Source of the DNA: Spirometra erinaceieuropaei
Lineage: Eukaryota; Platyhelminthes; Cestoda; Diphyllobothriidea; Diphyllobothriidae
Direction of reading: 5' to 3'
DNA length: 64,000 nucleotides
Assembly (NCBI GenBank): GCA_902702965.1
Contig: CACRXP010000142.1
Location: forward strand, 365,666-429,665
Part shown: in pieces, positions 45,920 to 56,800 of the stretch
Position numbering within the stretch: the first letter of the stretch is position 1
Layout of the letters: each line of letters begins with the position of its first letter
Position numbers and translations under genes: made by a program
The notes under the pieces: generated by a model
Seen by the model: the letters and a program-made list of their open reading frames with translations, nothing else
What the model was told of the DNA's origin: nothing
Databases searched by the model: none

Positions 45920-47350
45920 CTGGGCTTCCTAGACATGAAATTCAGGAGGGAGGAAGAGAGGGAGGAGCAGCTCCCCTTCCGCGATGTGCTCGTTAGGCAA
46001 CATTTCAATAGTTAAAAAACGGACGTAACGGTCTACAGGGAAGGCAACAGACCACGCAGCGACCGTCGAGTGGCTTGTAAAATAACTGTTTTAAAGTGGA
46101 TCCGCACAAACTCCAGCAAAACCCAAGACAAAGCACATAAGGTCCAATATCTCCGCAATCGATTTATGCGAAACGGCTACCCGATGCCTACCAGTTCACC
46201 TCCCGAGGACTCAAACAGAGACGCCAGCGAGCGTATGGCATACAGTAGGTTGACTAACTCATGAAATGTCAACCGAAATTCCGAAATGCGTTTTCTTTTC
46301 GAAAGATGGGGGTTGTAAAACTAATCACCCTGCCGCATAATTGTATAATAATACAGTCAATTCAAAATGTCAACTTTCGAATGAGCTTCGTTCCGGCTAC
46401 ATTCGAAAACTATACCCTGAAAAATGACTACTTACGCAGCATGCACTTTTCTTATTGATTTTCGATGTCCTTAAAAATGTACTTATATTTCATGGAACAC
46501 ATGCATAAAAATATCCATTCTTCTACTCATTTGGTAGAAAATTACGTCTTCTTCCAAAACTACACTGGAAGGAAGGGTATAATTCGGTTTTCAAAAACTT
46601 TCCCGATTCCCAAATAATTTTGAACCCGACCTGCCGTTACAGTTGCCTTCACGGTTTCAAAACTACAAGCCACATATTTTCGGTGTGCGGAAAACCATAA
46701 ATTTCTCTACGGTATTAAGAGGGAACTACATGGGTTTCATGAAATTTAGCAGTGAATTTGAGCCATATTGTTAACTTTACATGCCACATTGGTAAATGCA
46801 GAGAAATGACGTTTTATAGACTGCCATTTAATGACATTAAAAATATCAAAATTAGAAACTTTTTTAAAACCGAATTATACCCTTCCTTCGAGTTTAAAAT
46901 CGGAAGTAGACCTAATTTCTGTCAAGTGAGTAAAAGAATGAGTATTTTTATACACGTATTCTATGAAATATTATTGAATGTTTAAGGGCTTCGAAAATCA
47001 ATGAGAAAAGGGCATGGTATTTAGGTTGTCATTTTTTGCAGAGTATAGTTTTTGCATGCGAGCGAAGAGAAGTTTGCTCGAAAGCCGGCATCCGGAGGTG
47101 ACTGAATTACTAAAGAATTATGTTGCATGTTGCTTAATTTTAAAGCACCACTTAATTAATATTTTCGAAACGAGATAGTATTTCGTATTTTCAGTTGACA
47201 TGTCGTGAGTTAGCCCACCTACTGCGCTCTGTCACAAAAAGAATGTGGTTCACAGGCGACGGAACTTATTACTACGAGACTAAGTGCTGGAGTTGTCCAT
47301 CGGCCCAGAGCTAACACGCGTCGCATGACCGCGGAAATCAAGGATCGATT
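45920..47350 (+). pseudogene. Penelope-like element interrupted by a foldback element
   Basis: The first part (45930-46240) reads LDMKFRREEEREEQLPFRDV, VTVYREGNRP, KITVLKWIRTNSSKTQDKAH and YLRNRFMRNGYPM. It equals the thumb and linker of the copy at 40.4-40.7 kb. The frame stops being PLE at 46241, where a 982-bp foldback element sits. Immediately after it (47225-47345) the PLE resumes with ATELITTRLSAGVVHRPRAN and MTAEIKDRLN, the linker before GIY-YIG. The GIY-YIG domain is absent beyond that. The foldback jumped in after the PLE. Confidence 0.8.
46243..47224. mobile_element. Foldback element, full length, inside a PLE
   Basis: It starts CAGTAGGTTGACTAACTC (TA at 46241-46242) and ends GTTAGCCCACCTACTG. 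The base pair after the right end is CG rather than TA. The arms of about 375 bp mirror each other, with shared AAATTCCGAAATGCGTTTTC, CTTTCGAATGAGCTTCG-like and GGAAGGGTATAATTCGGTTT blocks. Frames at 46261-46458 and 46752-46985 lie within it and are not genes. Confidence 0.85.
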
Positions 47351-47588
47351 AAACCAGGTCAGTTTTACGTTAAGGAAAGTGGCCTTAAGGGCTACGCATC
47401 TCATGAGTTACCAAGCAATTAATTTATGCTCGAAATAAGAACATCCGCTTTTGAGACTGAGATCTGCGGCACATCATGACATCGGTCGCATCCCGTGAAG
47501 ACCGCGGCCATCTGTACTTGCAGATTTCTAATCTCCTCAGAAAGTAGTCACTACTAGACTCAGACTGAATTCTGATAAGAGTAGCTAG

Positions 47589-48035
47589 CCCGAAGTACAT
47601 CAGCCACAATTGAATAACCGCTCTATTTCCGTAAACTGTCAGCAGACAGCCATCAGTAAATAAATGGGCTGTAGTATATATCATACTTGAGAGCCACATA
47701 TATACTACTGGCTGCCTGTCGACAGTTTATGAATATTGCGCGGTTACTCTGCTGTGGGTGATGGACTTCGGTCCAAGCTTTTATCTCAAATTTCAGTCGG
47801 AGTCTACAAGTCTCAAATAGACTGAATTACTCAAAATTAGCAAGTACTTTCTGGGGAAATTGAAAAGCTGTCATTTCAAAACTAGAGAATTTACCAGAAA
47901 GCACACGAAGAACGCGGGAGAACCCCAGTGGTGAGCTGCACCTCTTGCGGCTGTGCCATGCAGCTACAGAATATTGACGAAACACGTGTCGGGCTTTTAG
48001 CTAGCACTTGTGTTGTCAAGTATGGTATATCGTCC
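47589..48035. repeat. Family C repeat: inverted pair (47589-47785) and third block (47880-48035)
   Basis: 47589-47670 (CCGAAGTACATCAGCC to CATCAGTAAA) is the approximate reverse complement of 47700-47785 (ATATATACTACTGGCTGC to GTGATGGACTTCGG). The downstream block (ACAGAATATTGACGAAACAC, CGGGCTTTTAGCTAGCA) equals the arms of the inverted repeat at 2042-2395. Confidence 0.6.
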
Positions 48036-48239
48036 TAGGTTTGTGAGCGCCCGCTATGTCCTCACAGTCCGGTGTGCGCAGTCAGTTCGCCGGTACTTAG
48101 TCCTCTGGCGGTAGATGCGTTTGTCCTCCCCCCACTGGGTATACAGGTCGTGTGCATCGGTGTTCAGTTATCCACGTCCTTTCTGGTTAAGTGTTTATTG
48201 TGGACCAGGAAATTAGTGGAACTTCAAGGTGTGGATTCG

Positions 48240-48460
48240 GCCGCGTCATCCACCTGTGCCCTCCCCGCCTCCGGCATTTTCGACTCTTTCTTGACCCCGG
48301 GTCCAAGTGGAAGAGGGGAAGAGAGTAAGGTAGATGTTGCGCGAGTCTACTCTTACTATAAACTAATCTACGCCCGTGTCATCGTGCATGTTTCACCTTC
48401 ATGTGAAGCACACGGTGGACATCGTCAGATGTGACGGTCGGACTATCATGGCACAATAGG
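48240..48460 (+). repeat. Family B repeat
   Basis: A clear copy: CCACCTGTGCCCTCCCCGCC, GGTAGATGTTGCGCGAGTCT, TATAAACTAATC, CACACGGTGGACATCGTCAG and CGGTCGGACTATCAT. A 120-codon frame over it is incidental. Confidence 0.65.
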
Positions 48461-48469
48461 TCATCTGCT

Positions 48470-50480
48470 TCTAATGATACTTACAGCCACAGATTCAAAA
48501 GGGCAAGGCTTCACATTGTTTAATACAAGGATAGAATAAAGTTCTCAAGGCGAAACGTTCCCAAGTGTTTAGAAAGTAACCTGGTTCAAAAGACCGGTAG
48601 AGGTAACTATACCTTCGTAAAAGGCTTCCATCAACCACCAGAATCAGAACCAGGGTCGCTAAAATTTTGGACTGATGCTCCTTCATCTGCACTACCGTGG
48701 GTTGGGAAGCGATGTTATATCCGCATTGCTATGAGCCTATTGGTTAAAAATCCGAGAAGGATTGTGTGCCATAATAGCAGAGGTAGATCTCGTTGGCCGA
48801 AAAAATCAGTTTCTAGTCATGACGCGGTATGCGTCGGGGTACTTGCAAACAAAAATTTATGTTCTCCGGGGCAATGAACTCTGCTGTCCACCCGATGCGA
48901 GTATTCTCTCATTCAACTGATAAAAAATGCACTCACTGAAAACCACCCACGTTGAACCCTACCTACCAGGACATAATACTATGCACTTATGCAGAATTTG
49001 CAAAATGACCTCTTACGTATCTCTCCCTGGATCATTTAGACCAAGCTCGATAAACAAGCACTTAGAGTGGAAAAACCAAATAGCTGACTTTTCGTTCACC
49101 GGAAAATTAGTAATTGACGTTTTGGCATTATCGCGGTTGAACGTAGCAAGCTCTTTGAATTTAAGGGCGTTTACTTCTCATATTGACTCTGGGGATGATT
49201 AAACCGAAGTAAAACGTCTCGTGAAATTTTACAGTCCTAATAAACAGTCAAGAGTCAGAAAGTAGAAACAATAATTTGCAAAACTGTCGCAGCCCAGCCT
49301 CATTATAATGAGGAAGACTCAGTCATTTGCTCGATAAGCTTTCATAAAAGAATGAATTTTCGAATTATGCGCTATCGTCAGTTAGCCAGGTCACACTTGC
49401 GCACGCTATGGATGTTCCCTGAACAAACATAGGTAAGATGCATGATTCGATTGATCGGTTAGTGTTCACCTACAAGTAAAGAATTCCTGTCGTAGGCCAA
49501 TGACGGTTGCAACTAAAGGCGATACCTAAGAAATTACTTCGAAATCCTCTCATGCCTTTGTCTATTATAGTTTGAGAGAGCGTATGCAAATTTCTCGAGG
49601 CATAATACGTGGAATGAGCTGTAACTCATACCCGACTTATTAACATTAAACTGTCTATTTGTAAGTTCTGTTGATCTAGAACGAACGCTGGCACATCAAA
49701 ATGGATTTAGTTTCAACTGATAGAAGATGAAAAAAAAGACAGATATTCACAAGGTGAATGCATATTTTATTTGGAAAAAAAATGTTGCAATGAGAAGTGA
49801 AAATCGGGGCAAACTTGAAAGGACAGACCTTCCAGCGGGACTTTGTCCTATCCTCATAAACACCGAAAAGGAATAATAAAAACTGTCTTGTTGTTAACAA
49901 AAAAGTGGGGAAAAATGCTCGCCGCGGATGCGGAAAAACACAGCCACCGAGGTTTCTTTATGAGGTAACGCGCAGGCGGATGTAGCAAGAGAAAGGACAC
50001 CTGTTTCGCCGAAAAACCATTCAAGTGGAAAAAATGGCCGAAAGTGAACACACTTCCTCACCGAAGCTTCCTCGAAAGAGGCAGGCACAGGGGATGACGA
50101 AAGGCTAAGAAGCGTGGAGGAAGGCTGAAATGCCCTGGATCTTACTCTGCGGGCCCTAAAATGCAGAAAACATGTACGAATTTAGACGATATATATATAC
50201 GACACCGAGGGTATTGATTAGAAAACATAATTTGATCCTTGTGACCCCGACAACTTGAAACCACCGACGCCGGTGGAAATCAGTGGGCGTTCGAGGCGAA
50301 TCGAACCTGCTGCATAATACCTAAAACATCACCAAGTGGTAAAACGCAATTCATTTGCCATGTTCTTTTGCGGAGAACTAGCTGAGTTTAAAGATGGGTT
50401 TCGGAGAAAATAACCAAAAAGCAAACGATCTGAAAAATTTTCGACATTAACCCGCGGGAAGACTTCATCGTCGTTAAACT
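48470..50480. other. No recognised gene; region beyond the last visible exon of the 50.5-63 kb gene
   Basis: Short frames at 48495-48692 (minus) and 48927-49202 (plus) carry no convincing motif. A minus-strand B-box-like GCAGGTTCGATTCGCC near 50310 is isolated. Further exons of the minus-strand gene, needing phase 1 entry, may lie here but were not found. Confidence 0.3.
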
Positions 50481-50500
50481 TTAAAGAAATGAAAACTCAC

Positions 50501-50823
50501 GTGGAGACGCATCTCCAACGGCATTGAAGACTTCCAGATCTGCATGCGAGAGCTTCGACTGTGGGTCGCGGACCAAAATAGAGTGGCGCAGGACGGCGGA
50601 GTGTTCGGGTCCCAGTGCGGAGAGGGAAAGAGGAATGTCTTGTTCCTCGTCCAGGCCAAGCTGAGCCCCATTTTGTGGAACGCCGCCAGCTTTCTCCTCT
50701 TTAGCAGTTGATTCCGTTCTCGCCTCCTCCTCCCCATTCGTCTCCTCTCCCGCTGCGCCTGAATCTGCCATCTGATGGGGCGGCTTTACAGGTGTCACCA
50801 GATCCGTAGTCAACGCAGGAAGA
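50501..50823 (-). CDS. Exon e of the multi-exon gene
   Basis: The acceptor is TCTCTCTTAG and the donor is the consensus GTGAGT. One base completes the previous codon and one base is left over. It encodes LTTDLVTPVKPPHQMADSG, GEETNGEEEARTE, LGLDEEQDIPLSLSALGPEH and LSHADLEVFNAVGDASP. The 3' end of a PLE lies about 70 bp upstream of the acceptor, in the 5.7-kb intron. Confidence 0.75.
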
Positions 50824-53800
50824 CTAAGAGAGAGATATGAAAAGTGCCGTTAAATGAAATGCAATCAACAACAGAATCGGAATTGAAGATGGAGACACAA
50901 TCACTGGGACAAGAGCTTTATTAGCCTGACTTTTCGGATTCCTGCTCGAACCCATCATCACAGACAAAAGCAGATACGGGTGGTTCATGCACAAGGATGC
51001 ATAAAGGATGCAGTCGCCATGCCCTCGCATACCTATGAATGTTCACGGCTCCTTCCCCCTTCATCCAGGATAGTCGCACTTGGTGTGCTAATTGTTTGAT
51101 GGCCGACATTCGTGTCCTTAATTGCTGAAATTTCATCACGTGCGTTGGATGTTGGTGCGATGACTGCTCGACCATCTGACGTACCGACCCTGGTGTTGGG
51201 AAAGTGTTGACCTGTGTGTTCGCCGCGTGGCTAATTACTCCGCCTAGGCGAAGTCTCATCACCGAGTATGGAAAGGGAAGGTCATTGCACTTGTTAATGA
51301 ACTGGGGGCCAGTAAACCACGATTCAAATAGCTCCCGGCCCACGCGTCTGTCACCTCTAGCGAGAATTTCGACCTCGACGAATTTGAATGCGTGGCCGGA
51401 TTTCGTCGAATGAGCCGCGGATTGAGAGCCGACGTCATTTCTCCACACCGCTGCAGCGTGTTCGACCATTCGCGTTCGGAGCGGTCCTCCGGTTTTTCCG
51501 ACGAAGTTGCTTTGTCCGCAACTGCATCGGATCCGTAAAACGACTCTAGACGTTTCTAGCCGTGGCAGCGGGTCTTTCGGTTTCATTTCCTGACGCCTGA
51601 TGGTTGCCTCCGGTCTGTGTGCCACTCCAACCCCAAGTGGTGCGAGAAGGCGGCCGACATCTTCCGAAACGTTCTTGACATACGGAAGCGCTCGCCAAAA
51701 TTTGGTGTCCATGCGGTTAGGCCTTTCGTCCCTTTTGCGTATGCACCGGTTGACGAAGTTGCGCGGGTAGCCATTGGCTTTGAAGACCCGTCGAAGGTAT
51801 ATTAGTTTGGCAATCTTGTCTTCCGGCTCACTGCAGTGCGTTTCGACACGTCGATAGAGCGTCCTTACACAACTGCGTTTGTGGCTGATTGGGTGGTTAC
51901 TGTTGAAGTTCAGTACTTGCATCGTATTTGTCGCTTTCTTGAACACTGGTCTTTAGTCCACCACAATCTTTCCGGCATACGAGAATTGCAATTTCCGTTA
52001 ACTCTTGGACGAGCGTACCCATCATCAGTTTTTACCCAGCTTTAAGTCGAATGGCATCCCGAGATGGCTGTGTAAGAGTCAGTTCAACAAACAGACAATA
52101 CTACACTAATTAACAGTTTTGTTATGAACGGCACTTTACTTCATCAAGCCACAGGGTGTCTTCGAAGACATATTTGTGAAGGAAGCAAATTCTTTGGATG
52201 TTTGTGATCCAGGATTCCGATTTTTAGGATCGGCCTATCCTACAAAATTATCACTAACGTTAACATCAGCTTAAATGCTACCCCCTATTTACCGAATGAC
52301 GAGGAACCATCGGGCTCATACTGTTTAAGTCAAAATTGGGTTATCCAGAGGAAATAGGTGAAGACGCTATCTTATTGAGTCGGAAACGGTTCAGAATCGT
52401 CGACGATATCTGAACGAGCACACATCTGACTCTCCCTAGGCGTAAACGAAAGCTTCTTCTTGCAAATACTACGAGGCTTTTCCTTCGGCCTACACATTGT
52501 TTAATTGCCGTTGGAGGAAAACGAGAATAGGAACATGATGAGATATTTTTGACAAATTCAGCGCATCAGTCCCGATTGGTTGACCCAAACGTGTCATCGC
52601 ACTAACAAAACACTATTACAATTGAGTACCGTGGTAACTAGAATCCCCTGCTGAAAAACCCATCAGGTAAGGAAAGGTAATCGCGTCTTCTATCTTTATA
52701 CCAGGAGGTCATTCTTTTTTTTACTAAAATTTTATCTAAAATAAGAGCAACAGACCTCGTTACACAAATCCACAACGAGAAAAACACCCGGCCGATTCTT
52801 TGTGTAGCTTTCATTTTGAGAATTGGTAGCAGGCTTGATTGTTATTGACTTCCTTCCACGGACGCCGATAATAATCAGCTCAAAATAACCCCCAAGCGGC
52901 CAGTCCCTCAAACTAGGCTATGGTGAACTTTAATCAGCAGAGTACCTTTCCGGTTTGAAATGACAATATGCAAATATTTGCGCATAAGAGCGTTGATTTG
53001 GTCAGCGTCATAAAAATGGACAGAGAAGATGTCGCAGTGTTTCCTCTTCCGGGGGGTCCAAGTCGGCACGATCAAAAGTCTCCTACTCCTGCCAGCCACA
53101 GAAGCGAATTTTACTGCCGTATTGCAGTGAGGTCTACCACGGAAAAAAATACACCCGATGAAGCGATAAACGCGCATTCGCCCTTACTGGAGTTTAGTCC
53201 CGTTGTAGAGCATAGACGTTTTTTGACGAATGCGCCGGCGACACGGTCTGAGGGTAAATTCTAGCAAATGAACGAAGCAAGCCCAAACGTAGGCCTACAG
53301 TGAGTGACCCATATCATGAAATGTTGGCTGAAATTCTGAAATGCGTTTTCGATTGGGAAGGATTACTTAGGCGCGGTGGCAGAACCGATTATCTGGCGGC
53401 ATAATCCTATGCTATTTCGGACTTGGCAGGGTGTCAGCTTTTGAATACACTGCTTTTCAAGCTCCTGTAGAAAGCGTACTCTGTAAAAAAACGTTTTTTA
53501 AGTAGCATGCATTTTCACGTTGATTTTTGGTAGTCTTGCAAATTTAAATATATTTAACAGAAATCACAAAGAAAAATATGCTTTATTTTAGTCATTGGAT
53601 AGAGAATGACGTCTTCTATGCATTCTATACTCGAAAAAGGAGTATAATTAGGTTTTTAAAAAGTTTTCTGATTCCTGAATAATTTGGAGCCTGATCAGTC
53701 GTTGCATTAGCGCTCAGTAATTTCAATCTACAAGAGGTATGCGCTCCGCGTAGAGAAAATCACCTATTCTTCTATGTCTTTATAAAGATACCATGTAGAG

Positions 53801-56800
53801 TCCATGAAATTTCGCAATGGATGTGGGCTAAGTTATACATTTCATGAGGAGCAGTGGTAAACGGACAGGTACGATGCTGTATGAATGGACATTGCACGGT
53901 CTTAAAAAATCTCATAATTAGAAACTTTTTAAAAGCCTAATTATACTCCTTATTCGAGTATAAAATATAAAGAGAACGTGATTCTCTATCCAAAGACTGA
54001 AGGAAAGTACCTTTGTGTTTGTGATTTCTATAAAATATATTTGAATCTACAAGACCATCGAATATCAGTGGGAAACATGAATGCCACTTAAGTAGTCATT
54101 GTTTACAGAGTGCGCTTTCTACAGGAGATTGAAAAGCAGTGCATTCAAAAGTTGACATTCTGCCGAGTCTGAAATACTATAGAATTATGCCCCAAAATAA
54201 TCAGTTTTTCAACCACGCCTAAGTAATCCTTCCTAATCGAAAACGCATATCAGAATTTCAGCCAACATTTCATGAGATCGGTCACTCAATGTATGTGAAT
54301 ATGAATGAGATTCTGGTAAACTGATGACACAAGAGCATCTTCGTGAAGGAAATCGTCATTCAGACCTTTCGCAGCCTCCATAAACTGAAACCAGACATGA
54401 AGGATGAGAGGACGGACCAGAATCACGATGCTATCACACGGAGTCTTGCCAAAGACTGAGGTCGACATCAGGATGACTGGAGCACTCCTTTTAGAAAGAG
54501 TTTATCCAGAGACCCACTGTAGTTTACGTCTCAGATGGCAGCTGAAAGCACGGATTTCCACATTTTGTAAAGAGGTAATGAGAGGTAGAAATCGTGGTGA
54601 TAAGGAGATAACTCACGTAGGAGCTGAGAAAGTGTGGCTACATGCAGTACGTGACCTATCTCATGAAATCTGATAACGGAAAGTGATGAGAGAATTCCTG
54701 GACGCCTTAAGCGTTGAGCATTTACTTCGCTCTTCCATTTCCTTCAATAAAATGTCTTCTTCTTGTGCAGAAATTATGTTTACGTAATAATATCAAGCAA
54801 AATATGAGTAAATTTTAGCGAAAATGGACCTTGGAATATATTCGTGCAATGTCCTATGCTAATACATGTCCCAGACTCCGGTTGCGCACCTGAGCGACTT
54901 TTTCATTGAAAGGATGATAATTTGCCTTCAAAAGTTTTAATAAACGGATTTAGCCGAACTTGAAAATTTATTTTATGTCCGATGTAGGTAGTTGACAAAC
55001 CGTCATATATGAAATCACACTACTTATAAAACTATATTTAAATGTAAACTTCACGAAAACACTGTTATTAGACTTTATTTTATGTAAACTTTCATATTCA
55101 CTACGTTTTTGGTATCAGAATACATTCTATACATCTAAAAACGAATTTCACTTAATTAGAGACATTTCTGACGTTTTTGGGATATTGCGCTTTTCAAAAG
55201 AAATCGGCATTTCTAAACAACGGAACACTGCTTTTAAAATTTGTTGCATGCTTTTAATTCTCTTGGACTTGTAAATAATTAACATAGAAATTGAACTCAT
55301 AATATGGTGTCGGTTTGCGAGTGATTAGCAATCGTTCGTAAATTTCGACACATTTCATGAGTTAGGTCACTAACTGTACAACGGTAGTGGCTGACTGACG
55401 GCAGCTAATAAGCCAGAAATGTCCATTCCAGTCACCCTGGTCCTTGTCAGCAGTGCTATTCTGCCTATATCATGCGCAGCTGTGCGGCTGCTGGTTGGGC
55501 TCGAGAGAGAGAGAGCCCCGTAAAGCACAACGGAACGAGTGAGTTCCGTAAGAACGATCGGTAAGTGCCCCCTACCGTTGTATATTCCCGATCGAAAACC
55601 GAAAAGGCAACAGGCTCGTGGCCCGGTGAGTAGAGGCGTTGACTTCTAAACCAACAGGTCGCGAGTTCGAGGCTCGGGTGTTCCACACTTCGGGCTTGGG
55701 TATGGCTGGCTGACGACGGCTAATAAGCCAGAAATGGCCATTCCAGTCTCCCTTGTCTTTGTCGGCAATACTATTCTGCCTATATATCATGCGCCGCTGT
55801 GTGGCTGCTGGTTGGGCTCGAGAGAGAGCCCTAAAGGCACAACGGAACGAGTGAGTTCCGTAAAAACGATCGGTGAGCGCCACTCTATCATGGAGGACTT
55901 GCTTCAGTGCAACGATAATGGAATCTAGGCAGAATAGCTTTGCAGACAAAGACAGAGGAGACTGGAATGGCCGTGTCCAACCGCTAACTGTAAAACGACC
56001 GTCAGTGTGACCACAGGCAGAGGCGGTTGGCATGAGCCTCGACTGGGAGAATTATGCCCCTCAAACTGGCCACGCGTCAGATACGCTGGACCAACACAGG
56101 GACAATTTGAGAGTCCGGCAGGCGTTATCGAGAATACGTACTCTAAATAAGTGTCAGCATTGGGATGCGGCGCGGTGGCACGTCCATGTGCAAGCTCACG
56201 CCGCGCCCATTGGGATCCGTGCCGCCACCCATGGTTGCTGTAGTATAAAAACCTTGTTAGGGTCCGGGGTGTGGGTCCGACCGTGCCGGCCACCTGCGCC
56301 CTTCCCCACCTGCGGTCTTATTGACCCTGTCTTGACACCGGTTCCCAGTTGGGGAAGGAGAGAGTGCGGTAGAGGCAGCTCAAGTCTACTACCGCTATAA
56401 ACTAATTCACGCGTAGGCCACCGTCCCCGCCCTTACCTTGCCGTGGGACACGCGGCGAACATAGTCTAAAATCAACAGTAGAACTGTCAACTGGGAGAAT
56501 TATTAAAAGATGGGTGAAATCTAGAGAATGCTTGGAGCTTAAATGCTCGCACCCACCCCTGGATCGGTGTAGATGAACGGTCCTCTTCCACGTCCTCATC
56601 CGAAGTCAGGTCAACGGGACCGCCATCCTGACTGCTCTCCGCTGTCTTCATCACTTCTGATGGAATATTGCCGTCATGGTTCTTGGGCGTATCTAAATGA
56701 ACGAAAGAGCAGGAAGAAGTTAACTTGCCACAGGCAAGTATCTCCTAACGACACCAGGCTAAGCAAACAGAGTCGGACCCGTAAGTCGAATTTCAACCAC

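Noticed and set aside
46752..46985. Open frame within a foldback element
   Set aside because: Frames inside the mirrored arms are not conserved between copies and show no transposase motif (no DDE/D signature seen).
48927..49202. 91-codon plus-strand frame with weak LINE-thumb resemblance (HLEWKNQI)
   Set aside because: Only one short motif matches, with no neighbouring RT motifs.
50283..50345. Possible minus-strand tRNA with a B box (GCAGGTTCGATTCGCC)
   Set aside because: The acceptor and anticodon arms do not pair convincingly. At most it is a tRNA relic or SINE head.
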